Origin: Corynebacterium stercoris
GTDB taxonomy: Bacteria; Actinomycetota; Actinomycetes; Mycobacteriales; Mycobacteriaceae
Reading direction: 5' to 3'
Assembly (NCBI RefSeq): GCF_024160105.1
Contig: NZ_JAMFTQ010000002.1
Span: forward strand, 217,195-281,194
Length of the DNA stretch: 64,000 nt
The number at the start of each line of letters is the position of its first letter. Positions within the stretch are counted from its first letter, which is position 1. A model generated the notes under the pieces. It searched no databases and was not told the DNA's origin. It saw only the letters and a list, made by a program, of their open reading frames with translations. This document shows, one piece after another, positions 37,548 through 48,176 of this stretch. Made by a program: the position numbers and the translations under genes.

Positions 37548-40091
37548 GTGATGCTTTCCAGCCTGCTGCCCGACCTCGCCGACGTTCCCGAGTCCCTCTT
37601 CGAGGACGCGGTGTGGGAATCGTTCACCCGCTGGACCGCAGCGCGCGGAATCTCCCTCTATCCCGCCCAAGAGGAAGCGTCACTGGCGCTCCTCGCCGGC
37701 GACAACGTCATCCTGGCCACACCAACCGGCTCCGGCAAATCTATGGTGGCAAACGCCGCCCACTTCATCGCAATGGCGCGCGGACAGCGCAGCTTTTATA
37801 CCGCGCCGATCAAGGCGCTGGTGAGCGAGAAGTTCTTCGCCCTGTGCGAGATCTTCGGACCCGAGAATGTCGGCATGATGACGGGCGATGCCACCGTGAA
37901 CGGCAATGCGCCTATCATCGCCGCCACCGCGGAAATCGTCGCCAACATCGCCTTGCGCGAGGGCGCGAATGCGCGCATCGACCAGGTAGTGATGGATGAG
38001 TTCCACTACTACTCCGAGCCCGACCGCGGCTGGGCCTGGCAAGTGCCGCTCCTGGAGCTGCCGAAGGCGCAGTTCCTCCTCATGTCAGCCACCCTCGGCG
38101 ACACGAAGTGGCTCGAAGACGATCTCACCGCCCGCACCGGGCGCCGCACCAGCTATGTCGGCGGCTCCACCCGCCCCGTGCCACTGGACTTCCACTACGT
38201 GTTCACCCCGGTCCACGAGACGATCGAGGAGCTTCTCGAAAACGGCAAGGTCCCGATCTACGTCGTCCACTTCTCCCAGCGCGAGGCAACCGAACGCGCC
38301 CAGGCGCTGACCAGCATGAACATCGTCACCGCAGAGGAGAAGGCGAGGATCGCCGAGGAGATCGGGGACTTCCGCTTTACGACGTCGTTCGGCAAGACCC
38401 TCTCCAAACTCGTCCGCCGCGGCATCGGCATCCACCACGCGGGCATGCTCCCCAAATACCGCCGCCTCGTCGAGCGGCTCTCCCAAACCGGCCTGCTGAA
38501 GGTCATCTGCGGCACCGATACGCTCGGCGTGGGCATCAACGTGCCGATCCGCACCGTGCTCATCACCGGCCTGGCGAAGTACGACGGCACGCGCCAGCGC
38601 ATCCTCAAATCGCGTGAATTCCACCAGATTGCGGGCCGCGCCGGGCGCGCCGGGTACGACACCGAGGGCACCGTGGTTGTCGAGGCACCAGAGCACGAGA
38701 TTGAGAACGTGAAGCTCCGTCGGAAAGCGGGCGATGACCCGAAGAAGCTGAAGAAGCTGCGCAAGAAGTCCGCGCGCGACGGCGAGGTGTCCTGGTCGGA
38801 GAAGACGTTTGAGCGCCTCACCACCGCGGAGCCGGAGGAGCTGACCAGCCAGTTCCGTGTCTCCAACTCGATGCTGCTCAATGTGGTCGCGCGGCCCGGC
38901 GACGGTTACGAACACATGCGTCACCTCCTGCGCACCAACCACGACCCGCGGGCTAAGCAGAACCGCGACATTCTCACCGCCGTTGAACTGTTCCGCGGCC
39001 TGATCAACGCGGGCGTGGTGGAGCGCACCCCCGACTCGCCCGCGTTTCGTCCGTACACGCTGACCCGCGAGCTGGACCGGGACTTCGCGCTGAACCAGCC
39101 GCTTTCCCCCTTCGCGCTCGCGTTCCTGACGCTTCTCGACCCGGAGTCGGAGACGTACACGCTCGACGTGATCTCGGTGTTCGAGTCGATTCTCGATGAC
39201 CCCCGCCAGCTCCTCCAGGCCCAGCAGACTGCCGCCCGCGGCGAGGAGATCGCGGCGCTGAAGGCCGAGGGCGTGGATTACACCGACCGCATGGCGATCA
39301 TCGAGGACGTCACCTACCCGAAGCCGCTCGCCGACGAGCTGGACGAGGCCTTCGACACCTTCACCGAGGGCAACCCGTGGGCCAAGGAATTCGAGCTCTC
39401 CCCGAAATCCGTGGTGCGCGACATGCTCGAGCACGCCATGACGTTCTCGGATCTCATCGCTACCTACGGCCTCGCCCGCTCCGAGGGCGTGGTGCTGCGC
39501 TACCTCACCGACGCCTGGCGTACGCTGGCGCACTCCATCCCGGAGGCGTACATGAACGAAGAGCTTGCCGACGTCGTGGTGTGGCTCGGCGAGCTAATCC
39601 GCCAGGTGGACTCGTCGCTGATCGACGAATGGGCACACATGGCCGACGAGGACTCCCCCGTGTCCCGCGAGACGATGGAGCGCGAGCTGGCATTCGGCGT
39701 GGAGGATCCGACCGCGCTCACCGCGAACCGCCGCGCCCTCACCATCATGGTGCGCAACTTGTTTTTCCGCCTCACAGAACTCTTCGCGTACGAGAAGGAA
39801 GACCAGCTCGCAGAGATACTGGATTACCTGGATGCCGACCAGACCGTCGATTGGCCCGCGGCGATGGATGATTACTTCGACGAGTACGACGACATGGACA
39901 CCGGGCCCGATGCCCGCGGCCCCGAGTACTTCCGCCTCGGGGATCAGTCGGGCCGCCTGTGGGAGGTCACCCAGATTTTCAAGGACCCGGAAGGCGACAA
40001 CGCGTTCCAGCTGCGCGGTGTTGTGGACCTCGACGCCTCCGACGAGGCCGGCGAAGTGCGCTTGGCTTCCATTTCGCTGACGCAGGCCTAG
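37548..40091 (+). CDS. HelY-like DEAD-box RNA helicase with DUF3516
   Basis: 847 aa. N-terminal SF2 core: ATPTGSGKSMVANAA (Walker A), MDEFHYYSEPDRGWAWQ (motif II DEFH instead of DEVH), LLMSATLGD (motif III), GIGIHHAGMLPKYRRLVE and QIAGRAGRAGYDTEG (motifs V/VI), as in Ski2/HelY helicases. The C-terminal half is the actinobacterial DUF3516 domain (AHSIPEAYMNEELADVVVWL, FFRLTELFAYEKEDQ). Likely involved in RNA turnover. GTG 37548 lies 7 nt after TAGGTT (leaderless pattern); ATG 37551 and TTG 37539 are alternatives. The PAC2 gene ends 18 nt upstream. Confidence 0.9.
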   Translation: MMLSSLLPDLADVPESLFEDAVWESFTRWTAARGISLYPAQEEASLALLAGDNVILATPTGSGKSMVANAAHFIAMARGQRSFYTAPIKALVSEKFFALCEIFGPENVGMMTGDATVNGNAPIIAATAEIVANIALREGANARIDQVVMDEFHYYSEPDRGWAWQVPLLELPKAQFLLMSATLGDTKWLEDDLTARTGRRTSYVGGSTRPVPLDFHYVFTPVHETIEELLENGKVPIYVVHFSQREATERAQALTSMNIVTAEEKARIAEEIGDFRFTTSFGKTLSKLVRRGIGIHHAGMLPKYRRLVERLSQTGLLKVICGTDTLGVGINVPIRTVLITGLAKYDGTRQRILKSREFHQIAGRAGRAGYDTEGTVVVEAPEHEIENVKLRRKAGDDPKKLKKLRKKSARDGEVSWSEKTFERLTTAEPEELTSQFRVSNSMLLNVVARPGDGYEHMRHLLRTNHDPRAKQNRDILTAVELFRGLINAGVVERTPDSPAFRPYTLTRELDRDFALNQPLSPFALAFLTLLDPESETYTLDVISVFESILDDPRQLLQAQQTAARGEEIAALKAEGVDYTDRMAIIEDVTYPKPLADELDEAFDTFTEGNPWAKEFELSPKSVVRDMLEHAMTFSDLIATYGLARSEGVVLRYLTDAWRTLAHSIPEAYMNEELADVVVWLGELIRQVDSSLIDEWAHMADEDSPVSRETMERELAFGVEDPTALTANRRALTIMVRNLFFRLTELFAYEKEDQLAEILDYLDADQTVDWPAAMDDYFDEYDDMDTGPDARGPEYFRLGDQSGRLWEVTQIFKDPEGDNAFQLRGVVDLDASDEAGEVRLASISLTQA

Positions 40092-40113
40092 TTGGGCCGG
40101 TAGATTGCTGGTC

Positions 40114-41361
40114 ATGACCAAAGCACTTGTCGTCGGTGCCGGCATGACCGGCCTCTCCACCGCGTGGCACCTGCAGGAATACGGCTACGAAGTAGAAGTT
40201 GTTGATCGCGTCGGTGTCGCCGGCGGCTCGTCCTGGGGCAACGCCGGTTGGCTTGCGCCGGGCAAGACCATCCCCTTGTCCAACTCCAGCCTCTGGATGT
40301 ACGGCCCCACCGCGCTCTTCGACAAGCACGCGGCGCTCGACGTGCCGGTGCGCATCGACGCGAAGCTGTGGGCATTCGTCGCGCAGTTCATGGCGCATGC
40401 CACCGGCCGCGCATGGGACACCACGATGAAGGGCCTCACGCCTGCGGACCTCGCCGCCCTCGCGGCGTTCGACGAGCTCGAGGCCAACGGTGTTGACGCC
40501 GAGAGCATCGACGCGCCGTTCATCATCGGATTCGAGGCGGAGGAGCAGGCCAAGGGCTTCTTGAAGGAAGTCGAGGGCGCCGCGCGCCACGGCCAGGAGA
40601 TCCCCTTCCACAAGATTTCGCTGGACGAGGCGCGTGCCGACGCTCCCATGCTCACCGAGAAGGTCGGCGCCATCTACCGCATGGAAGGCCAGCGCTACAT
40701 CGAGCCGGGCCCGTACTGCGAGGCAATCGCCGACTCCATCGAGGCCCGCGGCGGCACCGTCACCTCCGGCGTCGAGGTCGTGGAGGTCACATCCACCCGC
40801 AAGCCGGCCGTGAAGCTCTCCACCGGCGAGTGGCTGACCCCTGACGTAGTTGTCATCGCCACCGGTGCGTGGATGCCGAAACTGGCCAAGGACCTCGGCG
40901 TGACCACCATGATCCAGGCTGGCCGCGGCTACTCCTTCAGCGTCGAGACCGCGGAGCCGGTCACCTGCCCGGTGTACCTGCCCGAGCAGAAGGTGGCCTG
41001 CACCCCGTACCAGGGCCGTTTCCGAGTGGCCGGCACCATGGAGTTCCGCGGCCCGGACGAGCCGTTCCAGCCGGGGCGCATCCAGTCCATCATCCACACC
41101 ACCAAGCGGATGTTCCGCGGCATCGACTGGGATTCCCGCCAAGACGAGTGGGTGGGCTCCCGCCCGGTCACCCCGGACGGCCTGCCGCTCGTCGGCGCGA
41201 CCAAGGTGCCCAACGTGTACGTCAACGGCGGACACGGCATGTGGGGCGTCGTGCTCGGCCCGATTTCCGGCAAGATGCTGGCCAAGGAAATTGCGACCGG
41301 CGAGGTCGACCCGATTCTCGAGCCGTTCAACCCGCTGCGCGGCCACTTCGTCGGTATCTAA
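40114..41361 (+). CDS. FAD-dependent oxidoreductase, D-amino-acid dehydrogenase-like (DadA family)
   Basis: 415 aa. N-terminal FAD-binding Rossmann motif GAGMTGLSTAWHLQEYGYEV (residues ~8-27) with the acidic end of strand 2 in VVDRVG. The C-terminal DAO segment reads RPVTPDGLPLVGATKV and VNGGHGMWGVVLGP. The family oxidises D-amino acids, feeding electrons to the respiratory chain; the substrate here is not certain. Start ATG 40114 lies 7 nt after TAGATT (leaderless pattern). A hairpin follows the stop. Confidence 0.83.
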   Translation: MTKALVVGAGMTGLSTAWHLQEYGYEVEVVDRVGVAGGSSWGNAGWLAPGKTIPLSNSSLWMYGPTALFDKHAALDVPVRIDAKLWAFVAQFMAHATGRAWDTTMKGLTPADLAALAAFDELEANGVDAESIDAPFIIGFEAEEQAKGFLKEVEGAARHGQEIPFHKISLDEARADAPMLTEKVGAIYRMEGQRYIEPGPYCEAIADSIEARGGTVTSGVEVVEVTSTRKPAVKLSTGEWLTPDVVVIATGAWMPKLAKDLGVTTMIQAGRGYSFSVETAEPVTCPVYLPEQKVACTPYQGRFRVAGTMEFRGPDEPFQPGRIQSIIHTTKRMFRGIDWDSRQDEWVGSRPVTPDGLPLVGATKVPNVYVNGGHGMWGVVLGPISGKMLAKEIATGEVDPILEPFNPLRGHFVGI

Positions 41362-41368
41362 CGCGAAA

Positions 41369-41388
41369 GGCTCCCCCGAAGGGGAGCC
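41369..41388. terminator. Hairpin between convergent oxidoreductase and ahpD genes
   Basis: Perfect 8-bp stem GGCTCCCC / GGGGAGCC with a CGAA tetraloop. Only a weak T-run (TTT) follows, on the minus side; probably serves both genes. Confidence 0.65.
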
Positions 41389-41413
41389 GGAACGCGGGAG
41401 AGCCGAGCGCTAT

Positions 41414-41938
41414 TTAGCGCGCAGCCTCAACGGTGAGTGCCTGTGCCACAGCCTGGACCACAGCTGCGACCTTGACGGCCTCCCAGACCTGCTCCTTGGT
41501 CAGGCCAGCCTCGCGGACCTCGTGGGCGTGGGCGACGGCGCAGTGCTCGCAGCCGTTGATGGTGGAAACTGCGAGGGACCACAGCTCGAAGTCGGCCTTC
41601 TCAACGCCCGGCTTGGAGATGATGTTCATGCGCAGGCCGAACTTGACCTGGGCGTAGTCGTCGCCGAGCCAGTTCTTGGCGCGGTACGCGACGTTGTTCA
41701 TCGCCATGACGGTGGCCGCGCCGTACGCTGCCTCGATAGCCTCTTCGGAGAGGTGCTCCTTGGCCTCGTCGGCGATCTCGGAGATCACGGCATCGTTGCG
41801 GGTCGCTGCGGCGGATGCCAGCAGAGTGCCCCAGAGCTGCTGCTCGCTGAGCTCGGTGGAGCGGGTCAGGGAGCCGAGGTTCAGCTTCTGGTCCTTGGCG
41901 TACTCCGGCAGTGCGCCGCGCAGGTTCTCGATAGACAT
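41414..41938 (-). CDS. ahpD: Alkyl hydroperoxide reductase AhpD (CxxC carboxymuconolactone-decarboxylase fold)
   Basis: 174 aa. Reduces AhpC using lipoylated partner proteins, completing the peroxide-detoxifying couple. The catalytic residues are all present: Glu118, Cys130, Cys133 and His137 in [20 protein letters not shown]. Lies 87 nt downstream of ahpC, behind a hairpin region that could reduce its expression. Confidence 0.96.
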   Translation of the reverse strand: MSIENLRGALPEYAKDQKLNLGSLTRSTELSEQQLWGTLLASAAATRNDAVISEIADEAKEHLSEEAIEAAYGAATVMAMNNVAYRAKNWLGDDYAQVKFGLRMNIISKPGVEKADFELWSLAVSTINGCEHCAVAHAHEVREAGLTKEQVWEAVKVAAVVQAVAQALTVEAAR

Positions 41939-41978
41939 AGGTTTATTCCTTTCGGTGGTTGATAGCTTTCGTCGAAAA

Positions 41979-42015
41979 GCGGGGGCTGGAAAAGCCCCGC
42001 GCTCAGGCGGGGCTT
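41979..42015 (-). terminator. Three-arm attenuator-like structure between ahpC and ahpD
   Basis: Read on the minus strand: AAGCCCCGC, CTGAGC, GCGGGGCTT, TTCC, AGCCCCCGC, TTTT. The middle arm can pair with either neighbour, and each hairpin is followed by four T. Confidence 0.55.
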
Positions 42016-42025
42016 CGAAGCGTGG

Positions 42026-42622
42026 TTACTTCAGGGACTCCTGAACCACAGCCATCTTGTCGATGTTCTTGGTCGGGTCGTTCTTCTGCCAGTCGCAGGC
42101 GCAAACCTCCTCGGACTGCAGTGCGTCGAGCACGCGCAGCACCTCGTCGACGTTGCGGCCGACAGCGTCCGGGGTGACGGACACGAACTGGATGACGCCG
42201 TCCGGGTCGATGATGAAGGTTGCACGGTCAGCGACACCGGCAGCGTTCTCCACACCGAGGGCGCGGATCAGGTCGTGGCGCACGTCGGCGAACATCGGGA
42301 ACGGAACCTCGAGGAGCTCCGGGTGGGTCGCACGCCAGTTGAAGTGGGAGTACTCGTTGTCGGTGGAGCCGCCGAGCACCTGGGTGTCGCGGTCCTCGAA
42401 CTCCTCGTTCAGCTTGCCGAAGGCAGCGATCTCGGTCGGGCAGACGAAGGTGAAGTCCTTCGGGTAGAAGAAGACGATCTTCCACTTGCCCTCGTACTTG
42501 TCCAGGGAAACGTTCTCGAAGTAGTCGTCCGGAGAGCTAGCGTTAGCCTCCTTGAGGTTGCCACCCTTCAGTGCGACAAGGTCGAACTCCGGGAAGCGCT
42601 CCCCAACGGTCATGATCGGCAT
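42026..42622 (-). CDS. ahpC: Alkyl hydroperoxide reductase AhpC (2-Cys peroxiredoxin)
   Basis: 198 aa. Reduces hydrogen peroxide, organic peroxides and peroxynitrite. Peroxidatic Cys61 in FTFVCPTEIAAF; resolving Cys in SEEVCACDWQ near the C-terminus. ATG 42622 has a perfect AGGAGG site. Divergent from oxyR, with ahpD downstream: the standard OxyR-regulated set of mycobacteria and corynebacteria. Confidence 0.97.
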   Translation of the reverse strand: MPIMTVGERFPEFDLVALKGGNLKEANASSPDDYFENVSLDKYEGKWKIVFFYPKDFTFVCPTEIAAFGKLNEEFEDRDTQVLGGSTDNEYSHFNWRATHPELLEVPFPMFADVRHDLIRALGVENAAGVADRATFIIDPDGVIQFVSVTPDAVGRNVDEVLRVLDALQSEEVCACDWQKNDPTKNIDKMAVVQESLK

Positions 42623-42740
42623 AAGAATCCTCCTGGTTGGTGTGAATGTCGGGCGCAGTGCACCACTCGCATTCGATTTTGCCATAAAACTCGCATCGCC
42701 TCAACACCTAAACCTATTGGCGTGTTGTATGGTTATAGGC
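42623..42740. promoter_or_regulatory. Divergent ahpC-oxyR control region
   Basis: 118 nt. It includes CTAT (42714-42717) and ATAG (42735-42738), the half-site sequences of OxyR boxes, and the probable oxyR -10 TATGGT (42728-42733). OxyR is expected to act here on both genes. Confidence 0.5.
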
Positions 42741-43697
42741 ATGCCCAATAGGACGTACAAGCCGACGCTCGCCCAGCTCCGCACCTTCGTCACCGTTGCC
42801 GAGAACAAGCATTTCGGCACGGCCGCCGCGAAACTGGGCATCTCCCAACCCTCCCTCTCCCAGGGCCTCGTGGCGCTGGAGACGGGTCTCGGCATCCAAC
42901 TGATCGAGCGCTCGACTCGCAAGGTCATCGTGACGCCGAAGGGCGAGGCGCTCCTGCCCTACGCCAAGGCGGCGCTCGACGCCGCCGAGGCGTTCGTCGC
43001 CCGCTCCCGCGGCACCGAGGGCACGCTGGCAGGCACCGCCACGATCGGCATCATCCCAACCATCGCGCCCTACATCCTCCCCCACCTGCTCGCGGAGCTC
43101 AGCCAGACCTACCCGCAGTGCGAGCCCCGCATCGTCGAGGAGCAGACCGACCGCTTGATCTCGCAGCTGCGCGACGGCCAGATCGACGTCGCCGTCCTCG
43201 CGCTGCCCGTCGACGCGCCCGGCCTCGAAACCGTCGAGCTCTACCGCGAGCCCTTCGTCGCCATCACGCCTGCGGGGCACTTCGGCGCGGAGGAGCGCGT
43301 CCTCTCCCTCGACGACCTGGGCGATCTGGAGCTGCTCCTGCTTGACGACGGGCACTGCCTCCGCGACCAGATCGTGGACCTGTGCAAGCTCGCGCACACC
43401 ACGCCGAGCGGCACGTCCCTGTCCGTCACCCGCGCGGCCTCGCTGACCACGATCGTGCAACTGGTGGTTGCCGGCCTGGGCTCCACGCTCGTCCCGCTGT
43501 CCGCGGTAGAGACGGAATGCGGCCGCCCGGGGCTGGACCTCTACACCTTCGAGGAGGGCGCGGACGCGGAGCGCGTCATTGGCTTGGCGTACCGCGCGTC
43601 TTCGACCCGCGCGGACGAGTTCGCGGCGCTCGGCACACTGGTGGCCAACGCATACGAGCGGGCGATCGCTCCCACCGAGGCGACCTTGCGGGGGTAG
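42741..43697 (+). CDS. oxyR: Hydrogen-peroxide-sensing regulator OxyR (LysR family)
   Basis: 318 aa. N-terminal LysR helix-turn-helix (KPTLAQLRTFVTVAENKHFG, KLGISQPSLSQGLVALE). The redox pair is Cys206 and Cys215 in LDDGHCLRDQIVDLCK, matching the E. coli OxyR disulfide. Probably represses or activates ahpC/ahpD and other defence genes. ATG 42741 lies 7 nt after TATGGT and has no Shine-Dalgarno (leaderless pattern); ATG 42729 in frame is less likely. Confidence 0.95.
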   Translation: MPNRTYKPTLAQLRTFVTVAENKHFGTAAAKLGISQPSLSQGLVALETGLGIQLIERSTRKVIVTPKGEALLPYAKAALDAAEAFVARSRGTEGTLAGTATIGIIPTIAPYILPHLLAELSQTYPQCEPRIVEEQTDRLISQLRDGQIDVAVLALPVDAPGLETVELYREPFVAITPAGHFGAEERVLSLDDLGDLELLLLDDGHCLRDQIVDLCKLAHTTPSGTSLSVTRAASLTTIVQLVVAGLGSTLVPLSAVETECGRPGLDLYTFEEGADAERVIGLAYRASSTRADEFAALGTLVANAYERAIAPTEATLRG

Positions 43698-43722
43698 CTG
43701 GGGCTAGACTCGTCTCCCAGTT

Positions 43723-46700
43723 ATGAATGACACGTCTGCAGCCGAGCTGTACACACAACTTTCCCGCCTCACTCTTGCCGACGAGCGTCGCTTCCGCCGC
43801 CGCCTGAGGAAGGCCCACTCACCGGAGGCCCTCGCAGCCATTGCTGCGGACTTGGAGGCGGCGGCAACGATCGTCGAGAAGCGTGAAAGCGCACTCCCGG
43901 AGATCACCTACCCTGAGCAGCTGCCGGTGTCCGCGAAACGCGAGGACATCATGGCGCTCATGCGCGAGCACCAGGTGGTGATCATCGCTGGCGAGACCGG
44001 CTCAGGCAAGACCACGCAGATTCCGAAGATGCTGCTTGAACTGGGGCGCGGCCGACGCGGCATGATCGGGCACACGCAGCCGCGCAGGCTGGCTGCCCGC
44101 ACGGTGGCCGAGCGCATTGCTGAGGAGCTGGGCCAGGACATCGGCGAGAGCGTGGGTTACGCGATTCGTTTCGACGACAAGGTGAGCGCCTCCACGTCGG
44201 TGAAGCTGATGACGGACGGCATCCTGCTGGCGGAGATGCAGCGCGACCGCTTCCTCAACGCCTACGACACGATCATCATCGACGAGGCGCACGAGCGCAG
44301 CCTGAACATCGACTTTCTGCTCGGCTACCTCAAGCGCCTGCTGCCGCGGCGGCCGGACCTCAAGGTCATCGTCACTTCCGCAACGATCGATCCGGAGCGC
44401 TTCGCCGCCCACTTCGCCGACGCAGACGGCAAGCCCGCACCGATCATCGAGGTCTCCGGCCGCACCTACCCCGTCGAGATCCGCTACCGCCCGCTGGTGG
44501 AGCATGTGGAGACGAAGGACGGGATCAAGGAGATCGACGCGGACATGATCGACCGCGTCGTCGACGCCTGCAAAGAACTCATGCGTGAGGGCGAGGGCGA
44601 CATCTTGTGCTTCTTCGCCTCTGAGCGCGACATCCGGGACTGTATGGAGGCTATTGACAAGCAGCATTGGCGCGGCGTGGAGGTCGTACCCCTGTTCGGC
44701 CGCCTCTCCAACGCCGAGCAGCACCGCGTCTTCGCGCCGCACGCCGGGCGGCGCATCGTCTTGGCAACGAACATTGCCGAGACCTCGCTGACAGTGCCTG
44801 GCATCCACTACGTGGTGGACACCGGCCTCGCGCGCATCTCCCGCTACTCCACCCGCACCAAGGTGCAGCGCCTGCCCATCGAGGAGATATCCCAGGCCAG
44901 CGCCAACCAACGCTCCGGACGCTCGGGCCGTGTGGCAGACGGCATCGCCATCCGCCTATACTCCGAGGAGAACTTCGAGGCGCGCCCGGAATTCACCGAC
45001 CCGGAGATCCTGCGCACCAACCTGGCCAGCGTGATCCTGCAGATGATTTCATTGCGCCTGGGCGACGTGAGCGAGTTCCCGTTCATCCAGCCGCCGGACC
45101 CGAAGTCCGTGCGCGACGGCTTGATGATTCTCCACGAGCTCGGGGCGATCACGGACAAGGAGCGCGACGGTGCTCCTGTACTCACCGGCATCGGCCGCGA
45201 TCTGGCCCGCATCCCGGTGGACCCGAAGATGGCGCGCATGCTCGTGGAGGCAAACCGCCTCGGCGTGCTCGACGATGTCACGGTCATCGTTGCCAACATG
45301 ACCATCCAGGACGTGCGCGAACGCCCCCTTGAGTTCCAGGCCCAGGCCGACCAGGCGCACGCCCGCTTTAAGGACAAGGAATCGGACTTCCTGTCCGCGC
45401 TCAAGCTGTGGGACTACATCAAGGATTCCCGCGACGAGCTTTCCGGCAACGCATTCCGCAAGCGGATGAAGCGGGAGTTTTTGCACTACATGCGCATTCG
45501 CGAGTGGTATGACCTGGTGCGCCAGCTCCGCGATGTGGAGAAACAGCTCGGGTGGTCCCGGGCGGAGAATGTCGTCGGCGAGCGCGATGCGGGTGCGATC
45601 CATAAATCCCTGCTTACCGGCCTGCTTTCTAACATCGGCGCCCGCGACGGCAACTCGAAGGAGTTCCAGGGCGCGCGCGGAACCCGCTTCATGATCTTCC
45701 CGGGATCGTCGTTAAGCAAGCGCCCCCCGGAGTTCGTGATGGCGGCGGAACTGGTGGAAACCTCCCGCCTGTGGGCGCGAGACGTGGCGAAGATCGAGCC
45801 TGCGTGGGTGGAGAAGGCCGCGGGCGATTTGTTGCGCCGCAACTACTCGGAGCCGGTGTGGTCTCGCAAGCGTTCCGCCGCGATGGTGCACGAAAAAACC
45901 ATGCTCTACGGCGTGACCATCGTGAGAGACCGGCTGGTGCCGTATCACCGCGTGGACCCGGACGGGGCGCGCAACATGTTCATCCGCAACGCGCTGATCG
46001 CGGGCGATTGGAACCGCCACCACCTGTTCATCGAGCACAACGAGGCACTCATGCAGGAAGCGGCGGCTGTGGAAGAGAAGGTGCGCCGCCGCGGTCTCGT
46101 GGTCGACGAGGATACGCTCTTCGATTTCTACGATGCGAAGCTGCCGGCCGAGGTCACCACGGCGCGCCACTTCGACTCGTGGTGGAAGAAGCAGCGCCAC
46201 GCCGACCCTCACTACCTGGACTTCGACCCGGCAACGCTTGTCGACGACGGCGGCGAAGACACCTCCGAGAACGCGTTCCCCAACCGCTGGCGCCAAGGCT
46301 CGATTGATTACGAGCTGCACTACAAGTTCGAGCCGCGCGACCCCTTTGACGGCGTCACTGTGCACGTGCCGGTCCCGCTTTTGGCAGGGCTTGATCCGGA
46401 CGGCTTCGACTGGCTGGTCCCGGGCCTGCGCCTCGAGCTGATCACCGAGCTCATCCGCACCCTGCCGAAACCGCTGCGCCGCACCGTCGTCCCCGCCCCG
46501 GACTTCGCCGCACGCGCCTTGCCGCACGTGCAGGAGCTCGCCGAGGACAAGGAAGAGCTTCCGCTTAAAGACGCTCTTTCCCAAGCCCTCAAGACCATCG
46601 GTGTCAACGGTATTGACGGCACGGACTTCAACGCCGCCGCGCTGCCCCCGCACCTGAAGGTGACCTTCGCCGCCATCGATCGGCGCGGGGACGTCATCGA

Positions 46701-47643
46701 CCACGACAAAGACCTGAACCAGCTGAAACGCAGGCAGGCCGGCAAGATCCGCTCGTCGGTGGCCAAGCACAGCCAAGCATCCGCCTCGGAGGCGGTGAAG
46801 CGCTGGACCGCCGATACCCTCGGCGAGGTGCCGGAGACCGTCACCACCGTCATCGAGGGCAACGAGGTGGATGCCTACCCCGCGCTCGAAGCGACCCCGG
46901 ACGGCGTGAAGGTGACTATCCACCCGACGAAGGCGGCGGCCGATGCCTCCATGACCACCGCAACCTTGACGCTGCTGCTCCGGGAGATCACGGTCAACCC
47001 AGCCCAGATGACGAAGGGGATGCCGCTGCGCCACAAGGTGGCGGTGGACCACTACCCGCACGGCGGTGCCGAGGGGCTCGTGGACGACGCGCGCGTCGCG
47101 GTGATCAGGGATCTCATGCTCTCCCACGGCGGCCCGGTGCGCTCGCCGGAGGAGTTCGACGCGCTCGTGCGCGAAATCAAACCGAAGGTGGCGGGCGAAG
47201 TCCGCCGCATCGTCGTGGGCCTTGCACCCGCACTCGTCGAGTACGCGAACATGGCGAAGGAGCTGGAGCAGTGGGACGGGCCGGCGATCGAGGACATGAA
47301 GGCCCAGCTGCGGTTCTTCCTGCCCAAGCACGCTGTGACCATCCACGGAGCGCAGCACCTGCAGCACCTCCCCCGCTACATCGAGGCGATGCGCATTCGA
47401 CTCGATGACATGCGCCTCGATCCGGACCGTGATGCGGACCGCCAAGCTGTAGTCGACGAGGCGAAGCGCTACGTGGAGAGCCGCATGCGGCAGCTGCCCG
47501 CCAACCGCCGGAAGTCAAAGGCGTACAAGGACATTCTGTGGCGGATTGAGGAGCTGCGCGTGAGCTTGTTCGCGCAGCGCCTGGGTACGCCGCAGCCAGT
47601 GAGCCAGCGGCGCATTGAGAAGCTCGCAGACAAACTGCGCTAA
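43723..47643 (+). CDS. hrpA: ATP-dependent RNA helicase HrpA (DEAH family)
   Basis: 1306 aa. DEAH/RHA helicase with Walker [17 protein letters not shown] (~86-101), motif [16 protein letters not shown], motif [15 protein letters not shown], motif [13 protein letters not shown], motif [13 protein letters not shown]2 and OB-fold regions and the long C-terminal DUF3418 domain of bacterial HrpA follow. Roles known for the family are mRNA processing and rescue of stalled ribosomes. Start ATG 43723. Its TAA overlaps the convergent nrdR stop by 4 nt. Confidence 0.94.
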   Translation: MNDTSAAELYTQLSRLTLADERRFRRRLRKAHSPEALAAIAADLEAAATIVEKRESALPEITYPEQLPVSAKREDIMALMREHQVVIIAGETGSGKTTQIPKMLLELGRGRRGMIGHTQPRRLAARTVAERIAEELGQDIGESVGYAIRFDDKVSASTSVKLMTDGILLAEMQRDRFLNAYDTIIIDEAHERSLNIDFLLGYLKRLLPRRPDLKVIVTSATIDPERFAAHFADADGKPAPIIEVSGRTYPVEIRYRPLVEHVETKDGIKEIDADMIDRVVDACKELMREGEGDILCFFASERDIRDCMEAIDKQHWRGVEVVPLFGRLSNAEQHRVFAPHAGRRIVLATNIAETSLTVPGIHYVVDTGLARISRYSTRTKVQRLPIEEISQASANQRSGRSGRVADGIAIRLYSEENFEARPEFTDPEILRTNLASVILQMISLRLGDVSEFPFIQPPDPKSVRDGLMILHELGAITDKERDGAPVLTGIGRDLARIPVDPKMARMLVEANRLGVLDDVTVIVANMTIQDVRERPLEFQAQADQAHARFKDKESDFLSALKLWDYIKDSRDELSGNAFRKRMKREFLHYMRIREWYDLVRQLRDVEKQLGWSRAENVVGERDAGAIHKSLLTGLLSNIGARDGNSKEFQGARGTRFMIFPGSSLSKRPPEFVMAAELVETSRLWARDVAKIEPAWVEKAAGDLLRRNYSEPVWSRKRSAAMVHEKTMLYGVTIVRDRLVPYHRVDPDGARNMFIRNALIAGDWNRHHLFIEHNEALMQEAAAVEEKVRRRGLVVDEDTLFDFYDAKLPAEVTTARHFDSWWKKQRHADPHYLDFDPATLVDDGGEDTSENAFPNRWRQGSIDYELHYKFEPRDPFDGVTVHVPVPLLAGLDPDGFDWLVPGLRLELITELIRTLPKPLRRTVVPAPDFAARALPHVQELAEDKEELPLKDALSQALKTIGVNGIDGTDFNAAALPPHLKVTFAAIDRRGDVIDHDKDLNQLKRRQAGKIRSSVAKHSQASASEAVKRWTADTLGEVPETVTTVIEGNEVDAYPALEATPDGVKVTIHPTKAAADASMTTATLTLLLREITVNPAQMTKGMPLRHKVAVDHYPHGGAEGLVDDARVAVIRDLMLSHGGPVRSPEEFDALVREIKPKVAGEVRRIVVGLAPALVEYANMAKELEQWDGPAIEDMKAQLRFFLPKHAVTIHGAQHLQHLPRYIEAMRIRLDDMRLDPDRDADRQAVVDEAKRYVESRMRQLPANRRKSKAYKDILWRIEELRVSLFAQRLGTPQPVSQRRIEKLADKLR

Positions 47644-48098
47644 AAGTCTTCCCGGTCCCGCCGGCGCATGAGTCGGATCTCCGACTCGAAGTCGTCGGCA
47701 CTTTCGAAGGACTTGTAGACGGAGGCGAAGCGCAGGTACGCGACCTCGTCCAGGGCCCGCAGCGGTTCCAGCACCGCGAGGCCGATCTGGTTTGCCGGCA
47801 CCTGCGAACTACCCTGCGCGCGCACCGTTTCCTCCACCTGCTGCGCGAGGCGCTTCAGTGCATCGTCGGACACGTCGCGCCCCTGGCACGCCCGCCGCAC
47901 ACCCAGTATGAGTTTGTCCCTGTCGAACGGCTCGCTGACACCGTTGCGCTTGACGACGGTGAGAACGGCCTTCTCCACCGTCGTAAAACGGCCCCCGCAT
48001 TCCGTGCACTCCCGGCGCCGGCGGATCGCGGAGCCGCCTTCGACGGCGCGGGAATCCGTGACGCGCGAATTATCGTTGTGGCAGAACGGGCAATACAC
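47640..48098 (-). CDS. nrdR: Transcriptional repressor NrdR
   Basis: 152 aa. Represses ribonucleotide reductase genes in response to (d)ATP. N-terminal zinc ribbon with C3-x2-C6 ([10 protein letters not shown]) and C31-x2-C34 ([11 protein letters not shown]), then the ATP-cone domain ([20 protein letters not shown]). GTG 48098 gives the conserved start M-Y-C-P-F-C; the longer frame to 48143 is not family-like. Lies beside lexA-divS, as in other actinobacteria. Confidence 0.95.
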   Translation of the reverse strand: MYCPFCHNDNSRVTDSRAVEGGSAIRRRRECTECGGRFTTVEKAVLTVVKRNGVSEPFDRDKLILGVRRACQGRDVSDDALKRLAQQVEETVRAQGSSQVPANQIGLAVLEPLRALDEVAYLRFASVYKSFESADDFESEIRLMRRRDREDF

Positions 48099-48176
48099 GG
48101 CAATTACACCCCATATGTTGTGGCGGTTAAGCGTTATCCGCAAGCTTACTCCGCACGAGGGGGTGGGAGGGAGGCG

